Below, piece by piece: positions 33,806 to 46,400 of a stretch of 64,000 nucleotides of DNA (the stretch's first letter is position 1; the number at the start of each line of letters is the position of its first letter). The notes under the pieces are model-generated. The model saw nothing but the letters and a program-made list of their open reading frames with translations. It had not been told where the DNA came from and did not search any database. The stretch comes from Conus ventricosus. Lineage: Eukaryota; Mollusca; Gastropoda; Neogastropoda; Conidae. Location: NCBI GenBank assembly GCA_018398815.1, contig CM031628.1, positions 12,187,814 through 12,251,813 of the forward strand, written 5' to 3'. The translations under genes and the position numbers were made by a program.

Positions 33806-34262
33806 TGGTGTGCCGAGGATGGGAGGAAGAGGAGGACTTGTCTGGCAGCGTGCGACTTGCAGAAGTACCGTGAACGCCCATCTTGTGTTTGTATTTCAGT
33901 TATTCCTTTCATCATGAAAGTGGAATTTTTCATAGTTTAAGCATTGTTTTGTTGTTATTGTTTCACCTGCTTTGTTTGCGGGCTTTTTTTAAAATAATAA
34001 TTTCATCCTGTTTAGAAAAAAAAAATTCTATGAGATATAGTGATGGATATTGTATGTTTTTGAATGTTGAACGCAGCCTACGGAGATGATGCGTGTGTGT
34101 ATGTGTGTGTGGGAGAAAGCCAGTCTGATGTTGTTTGGATGGAAGGTTTGCAGGTGCATTGTTATTTATGGTTTGCCTGTTCATGATAAGAAGGAAGACA
34201 AGGTGCTTCAGTGATCACAGATCGTCTGTTGTGGACGCAAAAGAAACCGTGTACACAGCCGG
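33806..34262. other. unique non-coding DNA
   Basis: No gene or repeat recognised. Confidence 0.4.
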
Positions 34263-34385
34263 TGACACTCAACACAACACAAACCAAGCACTCAGCTCTT
34301 GACACTCGACAATAAAGAAATCATGCACTCAGCTCTTGACACTGAACACAAAAACCATGCACTCAACTTTCGACACTGAACAGCA
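34263..34385. repeat. degenerate tandem repeat, three to four copies
   Basis: 'cactcagctcttgacactc' recurs at 40-45-bp intervals with variable spacers. Confidence 0.7.
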
Positions 34386-35017
34386 GTTTGGTGCAGATCA
34401 TACTACAAAAGAGGAAAGTATTTTGACAGATGTGTTCATATTCATGCCATCCAGCGGTCAGGTTTATTTATTTTGTATTTTTATCAATGTGAACTTTCTC
34501 TGTTGTAAATATGTATTAGTACTGTTGCGCTGGAGTGTGGGAGGGGGGGAGGTCTAACCGATATATTTGTCCCGGTTTCAGTTGTAATTTGATTTTCCAT
34601 GCCAGAAAGAAGAAAAAAAAGCTGATCCCAAATTCATTCCAAGAGACCCAGATAATTTATGGATGTGTCAGCACACGTTGCGTGTCTGATTCTAGAAGTG
34701 GTGGCCATGGTAATGATCATTATGATAGGAACAGTTATGATGACGATGGTAATGTTTTAATGTTGCATTATTTTCTATCCAAACATGTTTTTACCTGATT
34801 GTGTTTGTGTTCCACTGATGAAAAAAAAATGCACGGTTTGTGTGGCTTTCTGAACAGTTATAAATGTGGAGAACGGTTTGATTTGATTTTTTTTCCTCGA
34901 TTTTGAAAGATCAGAGTTATGATGTCTAAACATTTCTCGACTGCTGTTTCCTGGTTTTGCAAAGCCAGGATGATTAAAATCATGTATACTGCCAGCATAT
35001 TGTTTTCTGTGAGTGAG
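34386..35017. other. unique non-coding DNA
   Basis: No gene or repeat recognised. Confidence 0.4.
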
Positions 35018-35160
35018 CGAGTGTGTGTGTGTGTGTGTGTGTGTGAGCGCGCATGTGTGCGCACATGCATGTATGTGTAAACATGGAGTGTTATTATGTG
35101 CATGTATTATAGTGTGCCTGACTGTTCAGTGTGTGTGTATGCCCATTGTATATCTATGCC

Positions 35161-35207
<47 letters not shown>
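35018..35207. repeat. two (GT)n tracts
   Basis: GT runs at 35018-35045 (with GC interruptions after it) and 35163-35207. Confidence 0.93.
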
Positions 35208-35401
35208 GTCATGTTTTTGTTTTGTGTATGTGTGCGTGTCTTGTTTGTTAATTTGTTTGTTATTGAACTTGCACTCTTCAACATATATATTCTTTCAATG
35301 AAAGATGGAAACTCAAAAACATTGACTATATCTGCTGCATTACACTCCAACTCTCCACACTTTTTTTCTGTTGCATGAATAAGTATCCTGCTCTTTAAAA
35401 A

Positions 35402-35430
35402 ATGGGGGTGGGGGGTGGGGGGGGGGGGAA
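35402..35430. repeat. G-rich tract
   Basis: 'gggggtgggggg'-type sequence with G-runs. Confidence 0.85.
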
Positions 35431-35559
35431 GAGGGGAAAGAAATGCAACAATTCTTGTGTTTATGTTTATTAGCAAGATACCAATCATTTCCCAGTGAAT
35501 TGTGTGTGCATGAGTGTACACTCCTGTCCAGACTGTGAGGCAGTCATGTGGCTACAGAT

Positions 35560-35890
35560 TTCTTGTCTTGCAACTTATTTTCTACATGCCAGAGCTACAT
35601 TGAAACAAAAAACTGATTTTCTACATGCCATTCATTTTTTTTACATACCAGAACTACATTTAAACAAGGTGTTAACTTTCTACATGCCAGATCAACATTT
35701 AAAACAAAAACTTAACTTTCTATTTGTCAGTTAAACAAAACCGTAACCATCTACATGCCAGAACTACATTCCAACAAAAACTTAACTTTCTGTATGCCAG
35801 AACCTTATCTTAAACACAAAATTAACTTTCTACATGCCAGAACGACATTTAACTTTCTACATGCCAGAACCACATTTAAACACAAAACTT
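35560..35890. repeat. about 40-bp degenerate minisatellite, eight copies
   Basis: Units carry 'ctttctacatgccagaac' and 'tacatttaaacaaaaactt', with spacing varying from about 26 to 45 bp because of internal deletions. Confidence 0.85.
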
Positions 35891-36179
35891 GTGTTTGTGT
35901 TGTGGAACAGTATATGTAACTCTTGAAAATGTTTAATTTCCCCGAGTAAATCTTGTGTTATTTTGAACATCACCACCAGGGAAAAATAAAGTGAACGTAC
36001 TTTCACAAGGCTGGCTGCCTGTCATATTCCATCTTCCTTCAACATAGTTTTCTTGGGTCAAAAATAAGAACAGTTACTCAAATGTACTTACAAAAAAAAA
36101 TGTTTGAACATTGAAAGTGTGCTATCAGTTTTAAACAATGAAACTGAACTGCATTCATGTAAGCGATGTGAACACATGC
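35891..36179. other. unique non-coding DNA
   Basis: No feature recognised. Confidence 0.4.
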
Positions 36180-36190
36180 ATGCATGCGCG

Positions 36191-36242
<52 letters not shown>
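36180..36242. repeat. (CATG)/(CGCA)/(CA)n tract
   Basis: Alternating purine-pyrimidine sequence ending in about 30 bp of CA. Confidence 0.93.
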
Positions 36243-36245
<3 letters not shown>

Positions 36246-36710
36246 GTGGTTTATCAAGTGTTTCAGAGATTATTGATTATAGTCATAGGAGCTGGATGAA
36301 CACAGATCCTTCTTCTTTATTCTCACCCCCCACTCCCTGTGTATGTGTGTGAGTATGGGGAGAGGGTGAGGGATGGCGGTTACGAAATTTTCGTACCAAG
36401 GGAGATAAATCTTGCAGGAGTTGTGAGAGGGTGACGCAACTGGTTCCCTGTAGTCTCCCTGCTTACGTAGTACAGGAGTCGGCAGTCTTCCTTCTTTCGC
36501 TTCTTTGTTGTTGTTGTTTTCTTTGTTGTCAACATCTCGTTCAAAATCACACACACACACAGGTGCGTTCCCCAGGATCATGCTTGATGTTCTTAATGTC
36601 GCCGTTTTCCTTAAAGGAGGATCACAGCGTTCCTCGCGAAAATGGGGACAACGGTTGTGATAATTACATACAACAGGAGTAGTAATAAGTCAGATCTTGT
36701 TACAAGTGAA
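36243..36710. other. unique non-coding DNA
   Basis: No feature recognised. Confidence 0.4.
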
Positions 36711-36907
36711 GCGACTGCAGGCGGAAATCTAAACAAATCTTAAATGTAATTAATAGCGAACCGCCAAGAAAGCGTAGGACAAACGAGTCACAAGACAAAA
36801 CACGACGCGTTTTCGACCGCTTAGGTCTTCTTCAGGCAAGATAAACAACACTCAGGACAATGAAAATGACGAGCAATCACTCATCTTCATTCACTTCAGC
36901 GCAAGAT

Positions 36908-36908
<1 letters not shown>
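36711..36908. mobile_element. truncated second copy of the foldback element
   Basis: Matches 30201-30399 (outer end plus left arm) at high identity: 'gcgactgcaggcggaaat', 'aatgtaattaatagcgaacc' and 'ttcttcaggcaagata' are all in order. It stops at 'gcgcaagatggg', within the hairpin loop, where a G-run begins. The right arm is absent. Confidence 0.85.
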
Positions 36909-36947
<39 letters not shown>

Positions 36948-36956
36948 GGGGGGGGA
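36909..36956. repeat. poly-G tract
   Basis: About 45 G with one T, starting exactly where the foldback copy loses similarity. It may be an assembly or sequencing artefact. Confidence 0.9.
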
Positions 36957-37370
36957 GATAAGTGTTTCTTTTACCCCAGGAAAATGGAGAAATCATATCC
37001 CTGCGATAAAACGAGAAAATAGTCACTGCCCTAAAGAACGCAGTTCCTCAGCAGTGTTACCAGCGTCATTGTTTTATCTGAAGGGCGGATCGATGTTGCG
37101 TGAGAACACAGCTGTTGGGGACTGCTGTCTACACTAAGGCCAGGTCTGGCTGTGGAGATGGAGAATGCTGTCATGGATAGATAGGATTCAGTTGGAATCA
37201 GTGCCAGCCTTCTTCACCTTTATTCTCCCTCCCTCTCCTTTTTTGGTCTCCTCCTTCTCCTCACCGACAATTCTCTTCTTCCCTTCATCTTCTCTCCTCC
37301 GACCCCTCACCCTCCACCACCACCTCCCTTCTCTCTTTGTCAGTTTCTCGTTATCTGTCTGTCTCTGTCA
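36957..37370. other. unique non-coding DNA, pyrimidine-rich towards the end
   Basis: No gene recognised. Confidence 0.4.
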
Positions 37371-37410
37371 CACTCTCTCTCTCTCTCTGTCTGTCTCACT
37401 GTCTGACTAT

Positions 37411-37445
<35 letters not shown>

Positions 37446-37514
37446 CTTCTTTCTCTCCTCTCTCTGTAACTATATCTGTCTCTCTCAGGCTCGCTGTCTT
37501 CTGTCTGTCTGTCT

Positions 37515-37565
<51 letters not shown>

Positions 37566-37566
37566 T
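37371..37566. repeat. (TC)n-rich tract
   Basis: Several TC runs separated by short unique pieces. Confidence 0.95.
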
Positions 37567-37717
37567 TGCCTAAGATCTCAACCACTGACTGAATACAATT
37601 TTGTATTTGTTTCTGTTTCTTGTTTTTCTCCGATGTCTCGCTTTCTGTGCGCTCTCTTTCTGTCTCACTCTAGCTCTCCTTCCCCCTCTCCCTCTCCCTC
37701 CCGCCGTCACCCTCCCT

Positions 37718-37963
37718 GCCCCCCCCCCCCCCCCCTCCCCCCCCCCCCCCCCCCCCTGTTCTGTGCAGGTGCAGCCAGGGCTCATAACCACGTGACATGT
37801 TCCGCCAGACGACTTCAGGAGATCGGTTCAGTGCCGTGTGACGTCACAGCGGGGCCAGCCTGCAAAGAGGGCCCCCCTCCACACCACACTCTGCCTCCCC
37901 CCCCCCCCTTTCTACCTCATTAGGCCCCTTCATTAGCACCGGCACTCGCCTGCAAGACGCCCG

Positions 37964-38010
<47 letters not shown>

Positions 38011-38017
38011 CCCCCCC
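37718..38017. repeat. two poly-C tracts flanking 200 bp of mixed sequence
   Basis: C-runs at 37718-37756 and 37963-38017. The sequence between holds an acceptor-like 'ctgttctgtgcag' at 37776-37788, but the frame after it closes quickly, so I do not call an exon. Confidence 0.9.
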
Positions 38018-38116
38018 CACACACACACACCCTTCTCTCCTTTTCGTCATCTCGCACATAAACACGGTCTCTTATAGACAGACACGAGCACACCCATTCT
38101 ATAGGTTAGGAAAGTC

Positions 38117-38342
38117 ACACACACACACATACACGCGCGCGCGCATAGACACACACATACACACACACACACATGCGCGCGAGCACGCATTCACACACAC
38201 ATACGCACGCCCCACACACACACAAAGAAGAGCGCACCTCCAGACATGGCACAGTGACATACACGCACGCGCGTGCGCTCACACACACACACACACACAT
38301 GCACGCGCGCGCCGCGCGCACACACACACACACACACACACT
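38117..38342. repeat. (CA)n/(CG)n compound microsatellite
   Basis: CA runs with CGCG blocks near 38134, 38174, 38266 and 38303. These are potential Z-DNA-forming stretches. Confidence 0.95.
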
Positions 38343-38688
38343 TCGTTTTCAACGCAGTCGTGAGCCCATTCAACGCCGTAACAACATCACTAATTAGCAC
38401 CAATGGATGAACTCCCAACAGGTGAACTGAGATCTTTAGAATTAACAGTGGCTCTGAAGTTTATGTAATGGCGTTGTGCAACACATGCATTACCTTACAA
38501 GACACAGGTGAGGAGCTATAAGACACGGAGTAAAAAAACGTACAATCAGTCTGGATGCGTCGCACGAGTGTGTGCAGTCTGGGTATGAACAGGCAGCACT
38601 TCGCATAGTCAGGGGACGGTGGCGAGTGGAGAGCTATCGTAGCTGTCGTCAGGAAAGAGTGCATGTGTCTCGTCTCCTCCGTTCCCGC
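38343..38688. other. unique non-coding DNA
   Basis: No feature recognised. Confidence 0.4.
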
Positions 38689-39364
38689 CTTGGCTTACGG
38701 CTGTGTCAGGCTAGCTGACATAGGCTAGAACACCTTGGCGTAAGGCTGTGTCAGGCTCATTGACATACGCTAGAACACCTTGGCTTAAGGATGTGTCAGG
38801 CTAGCTGACATAGGCTAGAACACCTTGGCTTAAGGCTGTGTCAGACCCATTGACATAGGCTAGAACACCTTGGCTTAAGGCTGTGTCAGGCTAGCTGACA
38901 TAGGCTAGAACACCTGGCTTAAGGCTGTGTCAGGCCCATTGACATAGGCTAGAACACCTTGGCTTAAGGCTGTGTCAGGCTAGCTGACATAGGCTAGAAC
39001 ACCTTGGCTTAAGGCTGTGTCAGGCCCATTGACATAGGCTAGAAACACTTGGCTTAAGGCTGTGACAGGCCAACTGACATAGGCTAGAACACCTTGGGCC
39101 CTTAAGGCTGTGTCAGGCCCATTGACATAGGCTAGAACACCTTGGCTTAAGGCTGCGTCAGACCCATTGACCTAGGCTAGAACACCTTGGCTTAAGGCTG
39201 TGTCAGACCCATTGACATAGGCTAGAACACCTTGGCTTAAGGCTGTGTCAGGCCATTGACATAGGCTAGAACACCTTGGCTTAAGGCTGTGTCAGACCAT
39301 TGACATAGGCTAGAACACCTTGGTTTAAGGCTGTGTCAGGACAATTGACATAGGCTAGAACACC
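38689..39364. repeat. 45-bp minisatellite, about 15 copies, partly dimeric
   Basis: Unit 'gacataggctagaacacc' plus 'ttggcttaaggctgtgtcag'. In the left half, units with 'gctagct' and units with 'cccatt' alternate, giving a roughly 90-bp dimer. The right half is mostly the 'cccatt' or 'ccatt' type. Confidence 0.94.
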
Positions 39365-40440
39365 AAGACTACATCAAAATGTTGTTATGTTCTGCATAGT
39401 TACGCGGGGATTGTCTTCAGTTGTGACAATCTTGCATAACATTATCAGTCTCCAAATCTCCCGAGTCGGAGTGTGGCTGCCCATGTGGCGGGGGTAATTT
39501 CAAAAACGGTCCCCCCCGTTCATGTTTCACCCCCAAGCTGTGAATTTGTACAAATGTTTAAAAGGATTTTAAAGGTTCGGATGTTCCTGGGTCTTTCAGC
39601 CGGGTACGACGAAAACAAAACAACGTCTCCCCCAACTGGGATCGTTCGAATTTCAGCGCCAAGCATGGACGCTAAAAGGACGGGGGAAAAGGTTGGTGAT
39701 TTTGCAAAAAAATGTTGGAGCCAGGTAACTATAGATGATGGAGATTTAAAAAAAGGGTTGTCTCTTTTTAGTTTGCCTCCCAAATTTGCCACCCCGGGTT
39801 TGAACCTAAGGAGAGGTGTCGGAAATTCCAAACCCCAGGGAAAATACAAGGGTTGATGTGAGGACCTGTGGGGTGTTCGGGAAAAACGGGGGTTAAAGAT
39901 GATTTTTACTTGTTGGTGAAGATTTGTGTGCGTGAATGGGCGCTTCGCCCCCACACAACACACACGCACACGCACACACAAAACAGCACCCCACCAAAAA
40001 ACACACCACACACACACACACCCCAAAAACACACACAAAACCCCAACCCAAAACACACACACACACCTCACACACACACACACACACACACCCCACACAC
40101 TTTTGTCTAATATCAAAACTTTTTTGTAAATAGATGTAAATTTTGCAAAAAAAAAAACAAAAAAAAAGAACAACGACAAAAAACCAACAACAACAACACA
40201 AAAACAAATACTACTACTTTATATATATATTCTACAAATATTTTATTTTTTTACTTTTTTATTTCTATAACACAGGGAGGAGGAGGGGCTTTAAAGCTTT
40301 TAAATTTTCCTGAGGGTTTTTTTTTTTCCGCGGGGAAAAGGGTTGAAAGGAATTTCGGGAGTTAAACACAAGTTTTTACTGCAAATCTTCTGGGCGAAAA
40401 GCCTTAGGTCTTTTCCCCGGTAAATGTCCCCCTTTTGTCA
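39365..40440. other. low-quality-looking non-coding DNA with (CA)n
   Basis: From about 39480 the sequence fills with short homopolymer blocks. A degraded CA tract lies at 39958-40100 and an AT-rich piece at 40130-40270. The 127-codon frame at 39473-39856 has no recognisable motif and overlaps a longer minus-strand frame. Confidence 0.5.
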
Positions 40441-43400
40441 ACAAAAACCCACCAAGGTACAGTGTCCCTGTCACACGGGCCCAACTAATGCACAGTCCCC
40501 CTTTTCACGCCCCACAAAATGTAAAGGGCCCCTTTGGCCCACAGCAGCCCACACCAATTTTACAGTCCCCCTGTCACGCAGCCCCAAACAATGTACAGTC
40601 CCCCTGTCACAGCAAGCCCCAAAACCAATTTTAAGCCCCCCTGTCACGAAAGCCCCCAAAAATTCCCCACGGGCCCCTGTCACGCAGCCCCACAGTAAAG
40701 TCCCCTGTCACGCGGGCCCCCACACAATGCACAGGGGCCCCTGTCACGAGCCCACAAAAGTCAGTCCCCCTGTCACAGCAGCCCACCCCACAATGCACAG
40801 TGCCCGGGTCCGGCAGCCCCCACAAAATGTACGTGCCCCGGTCCAGCAGCCCACACAAACGCACATTGTCCCTGTCACGCAGACACACAATTTTAACAGG
40901 GGCCCCGGGTCACAGGCCACTCAATAATGTAAGTCCCCCTGTCACAGCAAAACCACAATTTTCAGTCCCCCTGTCACAGCAGCCCCCCCAATTTGAACAG
41001 GGGCCCCTGTCCGCCCCCTTCCAAAAATGTACAGTGCCCCTGCCCAAAGCAGCCCACAAACAATGTACATTTCCCCCTGTCACAGCAGCCCACACAATGT
41101 AAAATTTCCCCACTCTCTTAGCGAAAAACCCCAATGTACGTGTGTCACAGCAGCCCCACGGACACTTTGCCCCGGCCACAGCACCCCAACCAAATGCACG
41201 TGCCCCTGTCCCAGCAGCCCACACCCAATGACAGTGACCTGTCAAAAGCAGCCCACACAAAATTGCCATAAACCTGCCCCACAGCACCCCAAAAAACAAT
41301 GCACAGTGAAACCTGTCACAGCGGGCCCACACAAGGGACAGTCCCCCGGTCACAGCAGCCCACCCCAATTCCCACAGTGCCCTGTCACAGCACCCCACCA
41401 AAATCCCACATTTCCCCTGTCACGAAAGCCCACACAAAATTGCACAGTGCACCTGTCACACCCCCCAACTTTTGTACAGTCCCCCTTTGCCCCAGAAAGC
41501 CCCCAAAAATTTTGTTCAGTGGCCCTGTCCAGACCCCAAACACAAGCACAGGGGGCCTGTCTCGGGACCCTCCACACACAATTTACAGTCCCCCTGTCAA
41601 AAAAAACCCCAAACCAAATTGTACAGTCCCCGCTGTCACAGCAGCCCACCACAATTTTTCAGTGGCCCTGTACGCAGCCCCACAAAAATGTACAGTGCCC
41701 CTGTCACGGGAACCCCCCCAAAAGGGCACAGTGCCCCTGTTTTAGCAGCCCCCCCAAAAAATGTCCCAGGGGGCCCCTGTCACAAAGCCTCCACACCCCC
41801 CAATTGTAAAGTCCCCCTGTCACACCCCAAAACCCACAACTTTGTACAGTCCGCGGGACAGCGGGCCCACCAAAGGCACAGCCCCCCTGCCCCACAGCAG
41901 CCCAAAAAAAAATTTTACAGGGGCCCCGGGTCACGGGCAGCCCCACAGGGCCATTTGCCCTGTAAAAGCGCCAAAAACACAATGTACGGGGGGTTTGGGG
42001 CCCTGTCACAGCACGCCCCCAGCCCAATGTCAGGGGGGCCCCCGGTAACGGGAAGCCCACCCCAAAAGGGTTAAAGGGCCCCGGGTCACGGAGCCCACCA
42101 ATGTTACAGTGCCTGTAACGCGCCCACCCCTTTTGTAGGTGCCCTGTCACAGCCCCCCACACAAGGGACGTGCCCCGGGACGCAGCCCACACAATGCCAG
42201 CCCCCCGGTCACAGCCCCCCACAAAACTTTTGTAAAGGGGCCCGGGTCACAGCAGCCAAACCACAATGCCCCCAGTGGCCCTTCACGCAGCCCCCAATTT
42301 TACGTCCCCCTGTCCCAGAGCCCCAACCAATGTACAGGGGTCCCTGTCACAGCAGCCCCCAAAAAATTTGTACAGTGGCCCTGTACGGCCCCCCCACAAA
42401 AATTGTACAGTGCCCAGTCCGCGGGCCCGCACAAATGTACAGGGGCCCCCTTTGTCCCAGAAAGCCCCACAAAATTGCACGGGGCCCCCTGTCACCCCCA
42501 GCCCACTTTACAATTTTCAGTGGCCCTGTCACGCCAGCCCCAAACAATGTACAGCCCCCCTGTAAAAGCAGCCCAAAAAATGCAAAGGTCCCCCTGTCAA
42601 GCAGCCCCAAAAAGGGTACAGGGGGCCCTGCCCAGAAGGCCCACCCCCAAAAGGGACGCCCCCTTTTCCAGCAGCCCACCCACAATGCACATTTCCCCTT
42701 GTCCACAGCAGCCCCACCACAAGGAAACAGTCCCCATGAAACAGCAGCCCCAAAATTTCCCACAGGGGCCCCTGTCACAGCAGCCCACACCCCAAGGCAA
42801 AAGTCCCCCGGGGTAAAGCAGCCCCAAAACCCCAATTTTCGGGTCCCCCGGTAACAGCACCCACACAATGTCAGTCCCCCTGTCACAGCGTCCCACAATG
42901 TACGGGCCCCCTGTACATCACCCCAAACACAAAGGTACTTTCCCCCTTTCAAAAGCGCCCACACAATTTTAAAACTGCCCCTGTCCCAGACCCCCAAAAA
43001 TTTGTCATTTGCGCCTCCCAAAAGGGCAGCTACACAAGTCCCTTTCCCCCTGTCACGCAGCCCACAACAATGTACAGTGCCTGTCACAGCCCCCCCACAG
43101 GGAACAGTGCCCTGTCACGCGCCCCCCAAAATTTTTCGGGGCCCCCTGTCACGGGCGCCCACAAATTTTTACAGTCCCATTGTCAACAGAGCCCAACACA
43201 ATGTACATTTCCCCCCTGTCACAGCAGCCACACACAAGGTACGGGGCCCCGGTCACAGCACCCCCCACAGGGCCCGTGCCCCGGTCAAAAGCACCCCACA
43301 CAAAAAGTAAATTCCCCCTGTACAGCAGACACAAAAATGTACAGTGCCACTGTCCCCAGAAAACCCACACACAATGTACGTGCCCCTGTCACAGCGAAAT

Positions 43401-46400
43401 ACACCAATGTACAGTGCCCCTATCACAGCAGCCCCCACAGGGCCCCCAGTGCCCCTGTCCAGCAGCCCCAAAAAATTGTACATTTGCCCCTGTCAAAAGC
43501 GGCAACCCCAATGTACAGTGCCCCTGTCACTGCAGCCCACAAACAATGCACATTTGCCCCTGTCCAGCGGCCCCCAAACACAAAATTGTACTGGGGCCCC
43601 TGTCACAACTGCCCCCCAACACAAATGTACAGTGCCCATGTACAGCACCCCACACAATGTACGTCCCCCCTGTCCAGCCCCCACAAAAAATTTGTACAGG
43701 GGCCCGTCCAGCACCCCCACACAGGGCAAAATTTGCCCTGTCCACGAAACCCCACACACAAGGGAACAGTGCCCTGTCCAGCAGCCCCCCAAAAACAATG
43801 TACAGTGGCCCTGTCACAGCAGCCCACAATTTTACGTCCCCCCTGTCCAGCACCCAACAATATACATTTCCCCCTGTACAGCAGCCCCCAAAATGAAACA
43901 TTTCCCCCTGTCAGAGAAAGCCCCCCCCAAAATTGGGGGGGGGCGGGGAAACCTTTCCCGGGCCCCCACACACAAGGCCCCAGTCCCCCGTCCAGCAGCC
44001 CACCCAATGCACTGGGGCCCGGGTCCAGCAGCCCACCCAAAGGGCCACGGGTCCCCTTTGTCACGGCACCCCCACACAATGCACAAGTACCCCTGTACGC
44101 GCCAACACAAATGAAAAATTCCCCTGTCATAAAAACCCCCCACAGGGCACAATCCCCCTTTTCCACCCCCCCCACACACAATGTACATTTGGCTGTCCAG
44201 CAGCCCCCACACAATGTACTGGGGGCCCCTGTCCCCGCACCCAACAAAAAATTTACAGAGGCCCCTTTTCATAGCAGCCCCCACGGGCCCCACATTTCCC
44301 CCTGTCACAGCGCCCACACACGGGGTACAGTGCCCCTTTTCCAGCAGTCCACAAAAATTTGTACAGGGGGCCCTGTCACGCAGCCAACAAAAAATGTACT
44401 TTTGCCCCGGCACAGACCCCAAAAACCAAATTGGTACAGTGCCCCTGTCCAGCAGCCCAAAAATTTGGCCCGTCCCCCCGGGTACAGCTGCCCCACCCCA
44501 ATGTAAAGGGGCCCCTTGTCACACCCAGCCCACACAATGTACATTCCCCCTGTCCAGCAGCCCACACAAGGGTACAGTCCCCAAGTCCAGCGCCTCCCCC
44601 ACAAAATTTTCTTGCCCCGGGCAAAGCACCCCAAAAAAACAATGTAAAAGTGCCCTTGCCCACACCCGGCCCACACAACTTTACAGTCCCCCTGTCACAC
44701 CCGCCCACACAATGTAAAATTGTCCGGGTAAAAAAATTCCCAAAAAAAAAACCACAATGTACAGGGGCCCCTGTAAACACCCCCCCCAACAATGTACAGT
44801 GCCCCTGTAAAAGCAGCCCCACAATAAAACAGTGCCCCTTCACGCCCCCACCAAAATTTGCAAAAAGTGCCCCTGTAAAAGGGAGCCCACACAAAATTTT
44901 ACGTCCCCTGTCAAGAAGCCCCCACAATGCACGTGCCCCTGTCCAGCACCCCCCACGGGCACAGGGCCCCTTTGGTCCGAAAACCCCAAACAAAAAGAAA
45001 CAGTCCCCTTGTCACGGCACCCAAACACAAAATTTGTACAGTTGCCCCTGCCCCACAGAACCCCACACCCCAATTTTTAATTTGCCCCTGTCACAGCACC
45101 CCAAAACAAAAATTTGTACAGTGGCCCTGTCACAGCAGCACACACAATGACAGTCCCCCTGTCACAGCAGCCCCCAATGTACAGTCCCCCCTTGTCCAGC
45201 AGCCCAAATGTACAGTGCCCGGTCCCCGCGGCCCACCCACACAATGAAACGTCCCCTTGTCACAGGGGCCCCCCAAAAACAATGCACGGGTCCCCCTTTG
45301 TCACAGCAGCCAAACCAATGCACGTGCCCCTGTCACAGAGCCCACAAAATGTACGTGCCCCGGTAACCCCAGCCCAAAAAAGTACAGCCCCCCTGTAAAC
45401 GGCATTTAACACAATGTACAGTGCCCCTGTCACAGCGCCAACAATGTAAAGTGCCCCTTTTCACGCAGCCCCCCGGGGACAGTCCCCTTTTCACAGGTCC
45501 ACACAAAGGGTCTTTTCCCCCCTGTACGAAACCCCAAAAACCAATGTACATTTCCCCCGGTCCGCCCCCAAAACACAAGACTTCCCCCTGCAAAAGCGCC
45601 TCCACCACAATTTACATTTGCCCCTGTCACAAACAGCCTCCCCCAATTTTTAAAGTGTCCCTGTCACGCAGCCCAACAAGGTCAGTTCCCCCCTGTCTGC
45701 GCCCCACACAAGTACAGGGGCCCCTGCCCACGCAGCCCCCACGGGCAAAGTCCCCCTGTCACAGCACCCACACACAATGTACGTCCCCCTGAACAGCGCC
45801 AAAAACCCAAAATTGAAACAGTGGCCCTGTCACGCAGCCCACACAATTTTACAGTGCCCTTTAAACCACCACCCCACCAATTTACAGTCCCCTGAACAGA
45901 AACCCCACAAAATGTACGTGCCCCTTTTCAGAGCAGCCCACACAAAATTGCACAGTGCACCTTTCACAGCAGCCCACACAAAATTTCCCACAGTGCCCCT
46001 GTCACAGCAGCCACACCAATGCACATCCCCCGGGCACGCAGCCCCACACAATGCACATTTCCCCTTGCCCAGCACCCCAACAAAATGCCAGTACCCCTGT
46101 CACAGCAGCCAACACAAAATGTAAATCCCCTTGTCATAGCAGCCCCCCCGGGGGCACAATTCCCCTTGTTCACAGAACCCCACCACAAAAGGGACAGTGC
46201 GCCTGCCCAAAAGCACCCTCACAACATGTACTGTGGCCCTGTCACAGCCCCAAAACACACAATGTAAGTTCCCCCTGTCTTGCAGCCCCACAGCGCACAG
46301 TCCCCGGTAACAAGCAGCCCACACACAATGTACGTCCCCTGTCACAGCTCCCTCCAACACAATGTACAGGGGGGGCCTGTCACGCAGCCAACACAAAAAG

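Noticed and set aside
37776..37830. Splice acceptor-like sequence after a C-run
   Set aside because: The pyrimidine tract is a low-complexity C-run and the frame compatible with it closes after a few codons.
39473..39856. 127-codon plus-strand frame
   Set aside because: It lies at the start of the degraded-quality block, overlaps a longer minus-strand frame, and contains no motif I can identify.
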